Below the pieces are notes generated by a model. It was not told the origin of the DNA, did no database searches, and was given only the letters and a program-made list of their open reading frames with translations. Positions 55,648 through 64,000 of a stretch of 64,000 nucleotides of DNA are shown here, piece by piece. Every line of letters starts with the position of its first letter. The stretch's first letter is position 1. Both the position numbers and the translations under genes were made by a program. Origin of the DNA: Peptacetobacter sp900550335. Its GTDB lineage: Bacteria; Bacillota; Clostridia; Peptostreptococcales; Peptostreptococcaceae. The stretch lies in the NCBI RefSeq assembly GCF_047528295.1, contig NZ_CP180001.1, positions 2,108,001 to 2,172,000 on the forward strand. The letters are read 5' to 3'.

Positions 55648-55697
55648 TTGTATTAAGTTGTTAATACAATAATACTATAATACAATGAATATTGCAA
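55648..55697 (-). promoter_or_regulatory. Promoter and palindromic operator of the GntR-ABC operon
   Basis: TTGCAA (55692-55697) and TATTAT (55669-55674) are 17 bases apart on the minus strand. A perfect 9-4-9 palindrome (55648-55669) lies at the transcription start, overlapping the -10 edge, as expected for autorepression. Confidence 0.75.
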
Positions 55698-55724
55698 TAT
55701 ATTTTTGATTTTCTCAAAAAATAA

Positions 55725-55792
55725 AAGAGACTGTTGCATAAATTACAACAATCCAAAAAAAGAGATTATCAAGTTAAAACCTGATAATCTCT
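55725..55792 (-). terminator. Double terminator of the ABC-CPBP operon
   Basis: The main hairpin has AGAGATTATC (55761-55770) pairing with GATAATCTCT (55783-55792) followed by seven T on the minus strand. A second, weaker hairpin (GACTGTTG/CAACAATC type) with T-rich 3' side follows within 40 bases. Confidence 0.87.
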
Positions 55793-55801
55793 ATATTTTT
55801 T

Positions 55802-57739
55802 CTATATAAATAGTAGCATTGCTTGTACTCCAAAGTTTACTGATAAAACTGATAGTAAATTATTGAAAAAGTGTATTCCAACTGATGTAAATATTGATTT
55901 TGATTTATATACATTGTATGCCATTACCATTCCTAGTATAGAAGTAGGTATTATTCTAATAAAATCTAAGTGCATTATCCCAAATAATATTCCACTTCCC
56001 ACAATGGCAAACATCACATGCTTTTCATTTTTCTGCCCAAAAGTTTTTTTATCTCTAAATGCAGATAGTATAAATCCTCTAAACAATGTTTCTTCACATA
56101 TTGCAGGCACCAATGCAAATAATACTATCTGAGTGAATAATCCTCCACTAGATTTTATAATATTATTCAACTGCTCAGACACCTTCATTTGATCTGGGAA
56201 TAATTTTAATAGTATCATCACAAATATAGACATTACTAAACTTCCCGCAAACCAAGTTAGAGCTGCTCTTATTATATCTTTTAGTTTAATTTTTTTTATG
56301 CTAAATAATTTTTTGAAGTCTGCCTTTATATATAATGCAACTAAAATTGGAATTAGAGGCATTAAAAATTGATTTATAGTATTTCCCATTATTCCCATTT
56401 TCATTGTTAATATAGGAGATACGTATATCAAACATACAAATGCCAATACATAGACCATAAATCCATCGCTTATTCCTGGCATACTTCCCTCTTTTATACT
56501 ACTTCTACTTTGTATTAGCTTAAAGTTTCTTTTTTCGCCGAATAAAATATCCTCTGAATTGAAAATTTTAGAAAGTAATACTAAAGATATACATACAAAT
56601 ATTAGATTTACAATAAGTACAAGGCTTATCATCTTCATATTTGCTCTTAAAGATATTACACTTTTTATAAGTAGGGAAATATTTACAACCGGTATTGTTG
56701 CAGTTATCCTACTCAACGATACATTAGGTATCATTGAAATATAAGCAGGAACCATTATTATAAGCATAAGCGGTGTTATATAGTTTTGAGCTTCTTTAAA
56801 AGTCTTAGCAAATGAACAGACACACATCGCAAGTGCCGAAACAACCATGGCAAATAAAATTACACTTATAACCGTTACAAATATAGCTCCAGATAGTACA
56901 GAGTAATTTATATGTAACGTAGACGGATTGTATATTGACTCAGCCTTCATAAAATATCCTAAAGTACAACTCATAGAAATGATATTTAAAAGAGATGTTA
57001 TAATTGCACTTGCAGATACTGCCATATATTTTCCTATTACAAGCTCCATATTAGATATAGGAAGAGAGAACAGTGTCTCAAGTGTACCTCTTTCCTTTTC
57101 TCCAGCCATAACATCTATAGCAGGATAGATAGAACCAAATAACACCCCTATTATCAATATAAATGGTATTACCTGTCCTAAAAGCATTCCTGCCTTTTTA
57201 GCACTATTTGTTATATCTACTTTCTCATATTTTACTGGCTCAAGTATTTTTTCTGTATCAAGGCCATGTTTTTCTATTTCTCTTTCAGACATCTTTCTTT
57301 TGTATTTATTCATTACATCGAATATAACATCAGTCTTTATACCCGATTCATCAGATGCTGAATTTATAATAACTTTGTAGTCATTATCATTTATAGAATT
57401 GTCTATATAAGCGTCTATTTCGCCTTTTTCTAATTCTTTTTTATAATCTTTAATATTTGTTTTTATTTCTATACTTCCTAGTGTATCCTCTTTTTTCCTT
57501 GCTGCATTTTCATTATCTACAATTTCTACAAATTCTGTATTTGGAGCAGAAGATAAACCTAGTGTTATTGTTTCCGATGTCATTTTATTTATTGATGTAT
57601 TCATTATCCCCATCAATAAAACCATTATTATTGGATATAAAAGTATAGGCACAACAATCATCATAAATATACTTTTTCTATCCCTTACTATATCCAAAAT
57701 TTCTTTTTTAAAAATCTCTTTTATTATCTTAATCCTCAT
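55802..57739 (-). CDS. ABC-2 permease fused to a CPBP intramembrane protease
   Basis: The 645 residues combine two units. The N-terminal 400 form a NatB-like ABC permease: first helix at about 24-44, a large external loop (about 50-180), then five or six helices with MAGEKERGTLETLFSLP, characteristic of the family. The C-terminal 220 form a CPBP (CAAX-type) protease with about six helices and the catalytic motifs EETLFRG (E549, E550, R554), FGIMHLD (H590) and GIHFFNN (H623, N626). All catalytic residues are present. The start overlaps the ATPase gene by 11 bases. CPBP proteases often process or give immunity to bacteriocins, so the pair could protect against or export a peptide. Confidence 0.9.
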   Translation of the reverse strand: MRIKIIKEIFKKEILDIVRDRKSIFMMIVVPILLYPIIMVLLMGIMNTSINKMTSETITLGLSSAPNTEFVEIVDNENAARKKEDTLGSIEIKTNIKDYKKELEKGEIDAYIDNSINDNDYKVIINSASDESGIKTDVIFDVMNKYKRKMSEREIEKHGLDTEKILEPVKYEKVDITNSAKKAGMLLGQVIPFILIIGVLFGSIYPAIDVMAGEKERGTLETLFSLPISNMELVIGKYMAVSASAIITSLLNIISMSCTLGYFMKAESIYNPSTLHINYSVLSGAIFVTVISVILFAMVVSALAMCVCSFAKTFKEAQNYITPLMLIIMVPAYISMIPNVSLSRITATIPVVNISLLIKSVISLRANMKMISLVLIVNLIFVCISLVLLSKIFNSEDILFGEKRNFKLIQSRSSIKEGSMPGISDGFMVYVLAFVCLIYVSPILTMKMGIMGNTINQFLMPLIPILVALYIKADFKKLFSIKKIKLKDIIRAALTWFAGSLVMSIFVMILLKLFPDQMKVSEQLNNIIKSSGGLFTQIVLFALVPAICEETLFRGFILSAFRDKKTFGQKNEKHVMFAIVGSGILFGIMHLDFIRIIPTSILGMVMAYNVYKSKSIFTSVGIHFFNNLLSVLSVNFGVQAMLLFI

Positions 57740-58526
57740 TCAAACCCACCTCTTTATCAGCTAATTTTATAAACACCTGTCTTAAAGATTTTGAGTTTGT
57801 TTCTCTCATAAGGTCTGCTGGTTTACCTTCAGCAATAATTTTTCCTTCGTATATAAGAATTATCCTATCGCATAAAGTTTCAGCTTCTTTCATATAGTGA
57901 GTAGAGTATAGAACAGTTTTCCCATTTTCTTTTTCTCTAAGCATAAAATCTATTATTGCTCTACTACTCAAAATATCAAGCCCTAACGTTGGCTCATCAA
58001 AAATATACACACTTGGTGAATGTATAAGGCATCTTGCAATAGATGTTCTTTGAGTTTGACCTGTTGAAAGATTTTCTATTCTATTATCTATAAAATCATC
58101 CATACTCATTATTTCAGATATTCTATCTATAGATTTTTTTATACTTTGCTCGTCCATCCCATACATTTTTCCGAATATCGTCATGATTTCTCTTGGAGAA
58201 AATCTAGCATATAATCTAGTATTCCCTGATAAATAGCCTATTTCTCTTTTTGCAAGATTTTTATCATCTTCATAATTATATCCGCAAATTTCTATACTTC
58301 CAGACGAAGGTGTTAGTATTCCAGCCAACATTCTAAGAAGCGTAGTCTTTCCTGCTCCATTTGGGCCAAGTATACCAACTATTTCCCCTTTTTCAGCTTT
58401 GAAAGAAATATGATCGACAGCAAGAAATTCTACTTCCTTTACTTTAACTCTCTTACCGAATCTTTTTTTCTCCCCGTCACTGGTAATTCTTGTAAATACT
58501 TTACATAATTCTTTAACTTCTATCAT
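57729..58526 (-). CDS. NatA-like ABC transporter ATP-binding protein
   Basis: The start at 58526 follows TTGGAGGAAAAA; 265 residues. Walker A is GPNGAGKTT, the signature LSTGQTQRTSIARCL, Walker B VYIFDEPTLGLDI and the switch histidine is in STHYMKE. An insertion near 17-35 (KKRFGKRVKVK) is unusual but shared with NatA proteins. The NatAB family exports sodium or other ions in Bacillus, but assignments for this branch are uncertain. It is translationally coupled to the permease-CPBP fusion. glpK lies 42 bases upstream on the same strand. Confidence 0.92.
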   Translation of the reverse strand: MIEVKELCKVFTRITSDGEKKRFGKRVKVKEVEFLAVDHISFKAEKGEIVGILGPNGAGKTTLLRMLAGILTPSSGSIEICGYNYEDDKNLAKREIGYLSGNTRLYARFSPREIMTIFGKMYGMDEQSIKKSIDRISEIMSMDDFIDNRIENLSTGQTQRTSIARCLIHSPSVYIFDEPTLGLDILSSRAIIDFMLREKENGKTVLYSTHYMKEAETLCDRIILIYEGKIIAEGKPADLMRETNSKSLRQVFIKLADKEVGLNED

Positions 58527-58568
58527 TTTTTCCTCCAATTGAGTCTAATAGAATTAAATATCTATTTT

Positions 58569-60065
58569 TTATTCTTCCCAGGCAAGAGATCTTTCAACTG
58601 CTCTTTTCCAATCTTTGTAAGATTTTTCTCTAACTTCTTCACTCATTTTAGGTTCGAATTCTCTATCGCAAACCCATCTTTTCTTTATATCTTCTTTACT
58701 TTTGAAGAATCCAACAGCAAGTCCTGCTAAATAAGCTGCACCTAGAGCTGTAGTTTCAACTATTTTAGGTCTATCTATTTTTACGTTTAATATATCTGAC
58801 TGGAACTGCATTAAGAAGTTGTTGTTACTAGCTCCTCCATCAACTTTTAATGATTTTAGTTCTATTCCTGAATCATTCTGCATAGCTTCTAGTACATCTT
58901 TTGTCTGATATGCTATAGATTCTAGAGTTGCTCTTATTAAATGTTCTTTTTTAGCTCCTCTAGTAAGTCCAACAATTGTTCCTCTTGCATACATATCCCA
59001 ATATGGTGCTCCAAGTCCAGTAAATGCAGGCACTACATATACTCCATTAGTATTTTCTACTCTCATAGCATATTTTTCGCTGTCAGCTGCACTTTTTATC
59101 ATTCTAAGCTCATCTCTAAGCCACTGAATAGATGCACCTCCCATGAATATACTTCCTTCTAACGCATACTCTACTTTTCCATCTACTCCCCAAGAAATAG
59201 TTGTTAAAAGTCCATTTTCTGATTTAACAGGTTTTTCACCTGTATTCATAAGTAAGAAACATCCTGTTCCATAAGTATTTTTTGCTGTTCCTTCTTCAAA
59301 GCAATTCTGACCAAATAAAGCTGACTGCTGATCTCCAGCACATCCTGCTATCGGAATTCTTGTATCCGCAAATAACCCTGAATCTGTGTATCCATATATG
59401 CAACTAGATTCTTTAACCTCAGGAAGCATTATTTCTGGTATATCTAATTCTTTTAATATGTCTTTATCCCATTCTAAAGTATTTATATTATACATCATAG
59501 TTCTTGATGCGTTTGAATAATCTGTTACATGTACTTTTCCACCTGTTAATTTCCATATTAACCAAGTATCTATTGTTCCGAAAAGTAATTCTCCTTTTTC
59601 TGCTCTTTCTCTAGCACCTTCTACATTGTCTAGTATCCATTTTACTTTTGTTGCAGAGAAGTACGCATCTATTATAAGTCCTGTTTTTTCTCTTATACAT
59701 TCAGTTAGACCTTTTTCTTTTAGCTGGTCACATATTTCAGAAGTTCTTCTACACTGCCAAACTATAGCATTGTATATAGGTTTACCAGTTTTTTTATCCC
59801 ATACTACAGTAGTTTCTCTCTGGTTTGTTATTCCTATAGCAGCTATTTCTTCAGGATTTATTCCCGCAGTGTCTACAGCCTCTCTCATAACACCACTCTG
59901 TGATCCCCATATTTCCATAGCATCGTGTTCTACCCAACCTGGATTTGGATATATCTGTTCGAATTCTTTCTGAGCAATTTTTATTATGTTTCCATCTTTA
60001 TCAAATATTATACATCTTGAACTTGTAGTTCCCCGGTCAAGAGCCATTATATATTTCTTTTCCAT
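58569..60065 (-). CDS. glpK: Glycerol kinase
   Basis: The 498 residues show the FGGY kinase pattern: ATP loop ALDRGTTSSRCIIFD at the N terminus, QRETTVVWD, the substrate-binding Trp/Arg region YNAIVWQCRRT, GCAGDQQSALFGQ and the C-terminal FGGY signature GGASNNNFLMQFQSDIL. It phosphorylates glycerol to glycerol-3-phosphate. Usually HPr-dependent phosphorylation occurs on a histidine in the EYALEGSIF region; here that segment reads EYALEGSIFMGG, with no histidine at the usual place. No glpF or glpD adjoins it. RBS GGAGG precedes the ATG. Confidence 0.96.
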   Translation of the reverse strand: MEKKYIMALDRGTTSSRCIIFDKDGNIIKIAQKEFEQIYPNPGWVEHDAMEIWGSQSGVMREAVDTAGINPEEIAAIGITNQRETTVVWDKKTGKPIYNAIVWQCRRTSEICDQLKEKGLTECIREKTGLIIDAYFSATKVKWILDNVEGARERAEKGELLFGTIDTWLIWKLTGGKVHVTDYSNASRTMMYNINTLEWDKDILKELDIPEIMLPEVKESSCIYGYTDSGLFADTRIPIAGCAGDQQSALFGQNCFEEGTAKNTYGTGCFLLMNTGEKPVKSENGLLTTISWGVDGKVEYALEGSIFMGGASIQWLRDELRMIKSAADSEKYAMRVENTNGVYVVPAFTGLGAPYWDMYARGTIVGLTRGAKKEHLIRATLESIAYQTKDVLEAMQNDSGIELKSLKVDGGASNNNFLMQFQSDILNVKIDRPKIVETTALGAAYLAGLAVGFFKSKEDIKKRWVCDREFEPKMSEEVREKSYKDWKRAVERSLAWEE

Positions 60066-60189
60066 TTTAAATTTCCTCCAATAATTTATTAATAAAATTT
60101 ATCTTGAAAACGTAATTCGTTATATTAAATATTATAACCATTTTTACAAGTCCTGTGTTAATACAATACAACTTTTTTTAATTTAAAAA

Positions 60190-60226
60190 CAAAAAATCCG
60201 CAGATTTTATGTCTACGGATTTTTTA
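60190..60226 (-). terminator. Terminator after cutC
   Basis: AAAAAATCCG..AGA (60191-60204) pairs with TCT.CGGATTTTTT (60212-60225), with one mismatch, giving a T run on the minus strand. It stands between cutC and glpK. Confidence 0.85.
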
Positions 60227-60307
60227 TTTATATATTCAATTATTTTTTATCTTTAATTATATATTCTTTATTAAATATTTTTTATTGTCAATATAATATT
60301 TTTTCAA

Positions 60308-61060
60308 TTATTTTCTTGCGTTGTCTAATACTTCTCTTGCTTCTCTTATTTTTTCAGCACTAGTCTGGCATATTTCATATTCACTCATCATAGGAAGTCC
60401 CATATTAACGCCTTCTTTTCTGTATTCCATTTTACTATCTAAAGTAACTTTTCCAGACATATGGAATGCATTAGCATTTGTATCTGCTAAGAATTCTTTT
60501 ATAACATTTGCATTAACTCCACTTCCTACTAATATTTCTATGTCATCTCCTGCTTTTTCTACTAATTCTTTTATTAAATCTTTCCCATCTAAAGCATGGT
60601 TTTTATGTCCTGAAGTAAGTATTGTTTTTATTCCTAGTTTTTTAGCCTGTTCTAATGTTTCAAATGGGTCCCTAGTCATATCAAAAGCTCTATGTAATGT
60701 AACATGCATATCTCCAGCTTCTTTAACTAATTCTTCCATTTTTTCTAAATCTAATGTTCCATCTACATTTAAGCATCCTACAACAACACCATCTGCTCCA
60801 GCATCTCTAAACATAGCAACTTCTTCTTTTAACACTTTAAATTCATTTTCTGTATAATGGAAATCTCCAAATCTAGGTCTTAGAAGTGCAAATATTTTTA
60901 TATCTGACTGTCTTCTTATTTCATTATATAGGGCTATACTTGGTGAAGTACCTCCTATTATTAGGTTAGCAGCAAGTTCTATTCTATCTGCTCCTCCTTT
61001 TGCAGCTTCTAAAGCTGATTCCACTGAATCCACACAACATTCTAGTACAAAATCTTTCAT
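60308..61060 (-). CDS. cutC: CutC family protein
   Basis: The 250 residues form a TIM-barrel: ECCVDSVESALEAAKGGADRIELAANL at the N terminus, GGTSPS, IFALLRPRFGDFHYTENE, GVVVGCLN, LHRAFDMT and the C-terminal glycine-rich phosphate-like loop ILVGSGVNA. CutC was named for copper homeostasis in E. coli but that role is disputed; its substrate is not known. RBS GGAGG precedes the ATG. It follows the hydrolase gene's start region by 32 bases in the opposite sense of distance, on the same strand. Confidence 0.92.
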   Translation of the reverse strand: MKDFVLECCVDSVESALEAAKGGADRIELAANLIIGGTSPSIALYNEIRRQSDIKIFALLRPRFGDFHYTENEFKVLKEEVAMFRDAGADGVVVGCLNVDGTLDLEKMEELVKEAGDMHVTLHRAFDMTRDPFETLEQAKKLGIKTILTSGHKNHALDGKDLIKELVEKAGDDIEILVGSGVNANVIKEFLADTNANAFHMSGKVTLDSKMEYRKEGVNMGLPMMSEYEICQTSAEKIREAREVLDNARK

Positions 61061-61092
61061 GATTTCCTCCTAATTATTTATAATATAATATT

Positions 61093-61977
61093 TTAATTTA
61101 TTTTATCACTTATAAAATTGCAGATACTCTCTACCGTTATATCTAATTGTTTTTCTTCAGGTATTATAGATTTTGTATCTCCCTTTTGAAGGCCATAATC
61201 TCCAAATGCTGAATGGTTTCCACCTTCTATTTCAACATATTTAGTATCTACTGGTAAATATTCTCTTGCATTTATCATATTGTCAAAATTGATCACACCA
61301 TCCTTGCTGCCCCATATAGACAATACTTTTGCACCTGTATTTTTAAGGGCATCTCCAGATGGATATGATGCTAGGTAGACAATTCCTTTTATTTTATTAT
61401 TTGTCTCTAATGCCTTTGTAGCCATAGCTCCACCTAATGAGTGACCAACTATAACCCAATTTTCTATGTCTTTATTTTCTTCAATTACTTTATCTGCTTT
61501 ATGTGAAGAGAATATTGCCATATTAAAAGGCATATCAACTGCAAATACCTTGTATCCATTTTGAGCTAATCTATTGGCAAGAGGTGCATATGCCTTTACA
61601 TCTATTCTTGCTCCTGGATAGATTATTACCCCTGTATTAGATACTACATCATTAGGGATAAACTCTGTTATATTTCCTTCTTCTACTTTAACTTCACTGT
61701 TTGAAACTAAATTTTCTCTAGCTATGTCCTGTGGTTCATAGGCATTTAAAAGCCATGCTAGTGATCCTACAAGCACTATAGCTACAACACATGCTAATAT
61801 TTTTAATATATTTCTATTTATTTGTCTTTTTCTTTGTCTCTCTTTTTCTTCATTTTGTTTTTTTAATTCTTCTTCAGTTATTAAAGGTCTATTTAGTTCC
61901 ATAGTCAAACTAAAAGTGTCGTATTTTTTTTCGTTTTTCTTTTTTCTTCTTATTTTTGAACTTTTATCGCTATGCAT
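61093..61977 (-). CDS. Membrane-anchored alpha/beta hydrolase
   Basis: The 294 residues have a basic, charged cytoplasmic tail (about 1-54), one membrane helix (about 56-77) and an extracellular alpha/beta hydrolase domain (about 110-292). The catalytic triad is visible: nucleophile S180 in GHSLGG, D226 in WGSKDG and H255 in GGNHSAFG. This is the abhydrolase-5 type, often esterases or peptidases on the outer face. It precedes cutC by 32 bases. The substrate cannot be told. Confidence 0.87.
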   Translation of the reverse strand: MHSDKSSKIRRKKKNEKKYDTFSLTMELNRPLITEEELKKQNEEKERQRKRQINRNILKILACVVAIVLVGSLAWLLNAYEPQDIARENLVSNSEVKVEEGNITEFIPNDVVSNTGVIIYPGARIDVKAYAPLANRLAQNGYKVFAVDMPFNMAIFSSHKADKVIEENKDIENWVIVGHSLGGAMATKALETNNKIKGIVYLASYPSGDALKNTGAKVLSIWGSKDGVINFDNMINAREYLPVDTKYVEIEGGNHSAFGDYGLQKGDTKSIIPEEKQLDITVESICNFISDKIN

Positions 61978-62100
61978 AACTTTTCCTCCATTTTTATGTT
62001 CATTATTATAGTTTAACTTAATGTGTTTTTTTTTTCAATATTAATGGAGTTTTTCACATTAAATACATATTTTGTTCTTTTATACTTTTAATTATTAAAT

Positions 62101-62150
62101 AAAAAAATACTGCCACAGAACACCTTTAAAAGGTGTTCTTGTGACAGTAC
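62101..62150 (-). terminator. Terminator of the zinc-ribbon gene
   Basis: A long, slightly bulged hairpin (ACTGCCACAGAACACCT against AGGTGTTCTTGTGACAGT, 62109-62149) with seven T on the minus strand, directly after the stop codon. Confidence 0.92.
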
Positions 62151-62162
62151 CTTTACTGACAC

Positions 62163-62390
62163 CTAACGGTCGTCAGTTTTTTTGTATTCAAATTTAGCTC
62201 CACAATTAGGACAAATTAATTCTGGCATATTTTTTTCATTTAGCGAAGCTATCGCTCCTGATGAAAAGAATGCATCTTGTCTTAATTCTTCTACTATAAA
62301 TTCTGGTACTCCTTTTTCAAATCCACAAGACTTACATTCATAATTATATAACTTTTGTCCTTTACTCATTTCTTCTAATTCTTTTAACAT
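62163..62390 (-). CDS. Small zinc-ribbon protein
   Basis: The 75 residues carry two CXXC pairs (CKSCG near 20 and CPNCG near 61) that would bind one zinc ion, like the FmdB or ribosomal type zinc ribbons. No other domain is present. RBS AGGAG lies eight bases before the first ATG; an ATG at residue 8 is possible. Its role is unknown. Confidence 0.65.
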   Translation of the reverse strand: MLKELEEMSKGQKLYNYECKSCGFEKGVPEFIVEELRQDAFFSSGAIASLNEKNMPELICPNCGAKFEYKKTDDR

Positions 62391-62480
62391 ACTATTTCTC
62401 CTAATAATTTTAATTACACTAATTATACACTATTATTTATATTTGAGTATAGCAAAGCTAGCCTATTTATTAATAGACTT

Positions 62481-63755
62481 TTAAAATAATTCTATTTGTG
62501 TTGTTGTATTCAAAGAAATTTCTTTTTCTATAATTTCTTCGTAGATTATTCTTTTATAATTTGATTTATCTAGTGCATTATATATTAATCCATATTTATA
62601 ATGCCATATTTCCCATAGAATCATGTCTTTTCCACAATTTTTACAAATATAAGGATTTACTCCAAATGATTCTATCAATCTATCTTTAAAATTTTTCTTT
62701 ACTGTATTCTTCTTTTTTATCAGCTTAGATATATTTCTGTGTCTCATAAAGTTATATAACTTCAATATTTCTATGCTTAATTTATTTTTTATTCTTGAAT
62801 ATAGACCGTATCTTCTTGCAACTCTAAAACCCTTCGGGTGAATATGTTGGGTTATTTTACCTATAAATTCTAATACATTTACAGTTATTTCTCTTTTTTC
62901 CTTAGGTTTTTTGTTTTCATACCAGTAAGTTACATTTTTTCCATCGTAATTAATTATTCTATATTCAGCGATAGCTGGTCTAGCCAAATATCTACCTATA
63001 TATTGAGTTGCCTGTTTTATATTAGTTAAACGTCTTTCTGCATTTACATAGAATTCTTTCTTATATAGCTTATTTATCAAATTTTTAGTTTTTCTATCGC
63101 TAAAATTGTTTTTTATTATATCTAGTACCAACTTTCGCCATACCTTTTTCATATATGTATATGGTATGAAATCTAATTTTTTGAACCACTTATTATTTCT
63201 ATCTATTCCACCTTCGGTGTATAAGGCGTGTATATGAGGATTCCATTTTAAATCTCCACCAAAGGTGTGTACTACAGCAATTACCCCTAATTCATAATTT
63301 CCCTTTGTTTTATTTTTATGAAAACTATCTAATACCTCATATGTAGCATCTTGTAAATCTTTTAAAAGCTCTCGCTTTCTGTAGAAATAAACTCTCAACT
63401 CCTCCGGAATTGTGAAAACTGCATGTCTATGAGAAACATCAAGCATATTTTCTACCTGTTTTTCTGCCCATTCCATAGAATATTTTCTTCCACACTTTGT
63501 ACAAAACTTACTTTTACAAGTGAACCCTTGGATATACTCTTCTCCACAGTCTATACATTTGTGTTTTATATATCCGTTCTCTATATTTCCACAATTTAAA
63601 GCCTTTATTACAGTATTTTCTATCTGATCTCTCATTTCTCTTCTAACTTTATTCCAATATTTTAGTTTGAATTCTTCAAAGTGATTTTTTAATATTTTCT
63701 TAATGATTTTTTCATCTTTTTGTTTCTTCAATACATTCATATTACTATTGTACAT
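62481..63755 (-). mobile_element. IS91 family insertion element, transposase gene
   Basis: The 424-residue HUH transposase is intact. An N-terminal zinc ribbon (about 55-90, with CIDCG and CTKCG) precedes the Y2 nuclease domain with the HUH pair NPHIH (H174, H176) and both tyrosines Y252 and Y256 in YIGRY. A C-terminal zinc motif ICKNCG lies near 370. Such transposases move single strands by rolling circle without target duplication. The element's ori and ter ends could not be fixed. The start ATG at 63755 has only a weak ribosome binding site (TGGAAAACTT). Confidence 0.92.
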
Positions 63756-63795
63756 AAGTTTTCCACAATTTTAAATTATTATAATTTCCTTAGGA

Positions 63796-63828
63796 ATAAA
63801 AAAGTAGGGTTTAACTTCCCTACTTCTT
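63796..63828 (-). terminator. Terminator of the gene at the right edge
   Basis: AAGTAGGG (63802-63809) pairs with CCCTACTT (63818-63825), followed by six T on the minus strand. Confidence 0.9.
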
Positions 63829-63831
63829 TGT

Positions 63832-64000
63832 TTAATAATTTTTATATTTTTCATATGCTGAATTAAATCCATACTGCCATGCATTTAAAGTTATATCATT
63901 CGGTCCAAATTGATAGATATATTGTGTTATAGGAGTATTATTTTTGTATAATCTTGCATATTGGAAACCGTTATAACATCCACTTGAAAGCCGTTCAAAA
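63832..64000 (-). CDS. Uncharacterised protein, C-terminal fragment (5' end outside window)
   Basis: A minus-strand frame enters from the right edge and ends at a TAA (63832-63834), just before a strong terminator. The 56 visible residues are rich in Tyr and Asn (YNGFQYARLYKNN, WQYGFNSAYEKYKNY). I do not recognise the family. The fit between the stop codon and the terminator supports a real gene end. Confidence 0.55.
   Translation of the reverse strand, partial: FERLSSGCYNGFQYARLYKNNTPITQYIYQFGPNDITLNAWQYGFNSAYEKYKNY

Noticed and set aside
62160..62175. A LytTR-like half-site (ACCGTTAGG) near the end of the zinc-ribbon gene
   Set aside because: It is single, inside coding sequence and far from any promoter.
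1..64000. tRNA, rRNA and CRISPR arrays
   Set aside because: I looked through the intergenic regions and saw no cloverleaf with the GTTC-A/T loop, no rRNA segment and no regularly spaced repeats.

Overview
The window is AT-rich DNA from a strictly anaerobic, low-GC Gram-positive bacterium, most likely a clostridial relative in or near Peptostreptococcaceae. The basis is a reverse-type rubrerythrin, a giant acyl-CoA dehydratase activase, strong GGAGG-type ribosome binding sites with some GTG and TTG starts, a Trp T-box, AgrA/AgrC-type signalling proteins and a dnaG-rpoD pair. The family assignment is inference. No tRNA, rRNA or CRISPR array was found. Most genes lie on the minus strand.

Region by region. 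1-5871: a LytTR response regulator, an AgrC-like sensor kinase split in two by a 10-bp tandem duplication, a terminator, a LytTR-type direct-repeat site, an FtsX-type ABC permease and the start of a radical SAM maturase; together they look like a peptide-sensing or peptide-making locus running off the left edge. 6008-12145: a Cys-rich redox protein, the activase and a nucleoside-recognition membrane protein. 12902-18277: gapA, a YitT protein, a YihY/BrkB protein, phosphoglucomutase and a small conserved protein. 18452-26141: a MacB-like ABC exporter with a long coiled coil, a POT peptide transporter, rubrerythrin and purine nucleoside phosphorylase. 26240-29550: an accessory stretch with a DUF3800 gene, two candidate small RNAs, a GntR/DUF1648 operon and a 129-bp nested inverted-repeat element.

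29617-37886: nif3-like, trmK, rpoD, dnaG and a folate operon (folE, folP, folB) that includes a FolK-DAHP synthase fusion. 38103-47497: a MORN-repeat protein, a second YitT protein, lrgAB, aldehyde dehydrogenase, a VanW/G5 protein, a TPR protein and a NimA-like flavoprotein. 47680-48677: a T-box with a TGG specifier controlling trpP. 48760-53725: RNase H, a MATE exporter behind a MerR-type promoter with a 19-bp spacer, a DPH6-like ligase and a TIGR01212 radical SAM protein. 53775-58526: two ABC systems, one under a GntR regulator and one with a permease-CPBP protease fusion. 58569-64000: glpK, cutC, a membrane-anchored hydrolase, a zinc-ribbon protein, an IS91-family transposase and a gene cut by the right edge.

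The most unusual signals are a roughly 107-nt RNA with two hairpins carrying nearly identical 12-nt loops (27402-27508), the duplication-split sensor kinase with a nearby LytTR site, and the FolK-DAHP synthase fusion.
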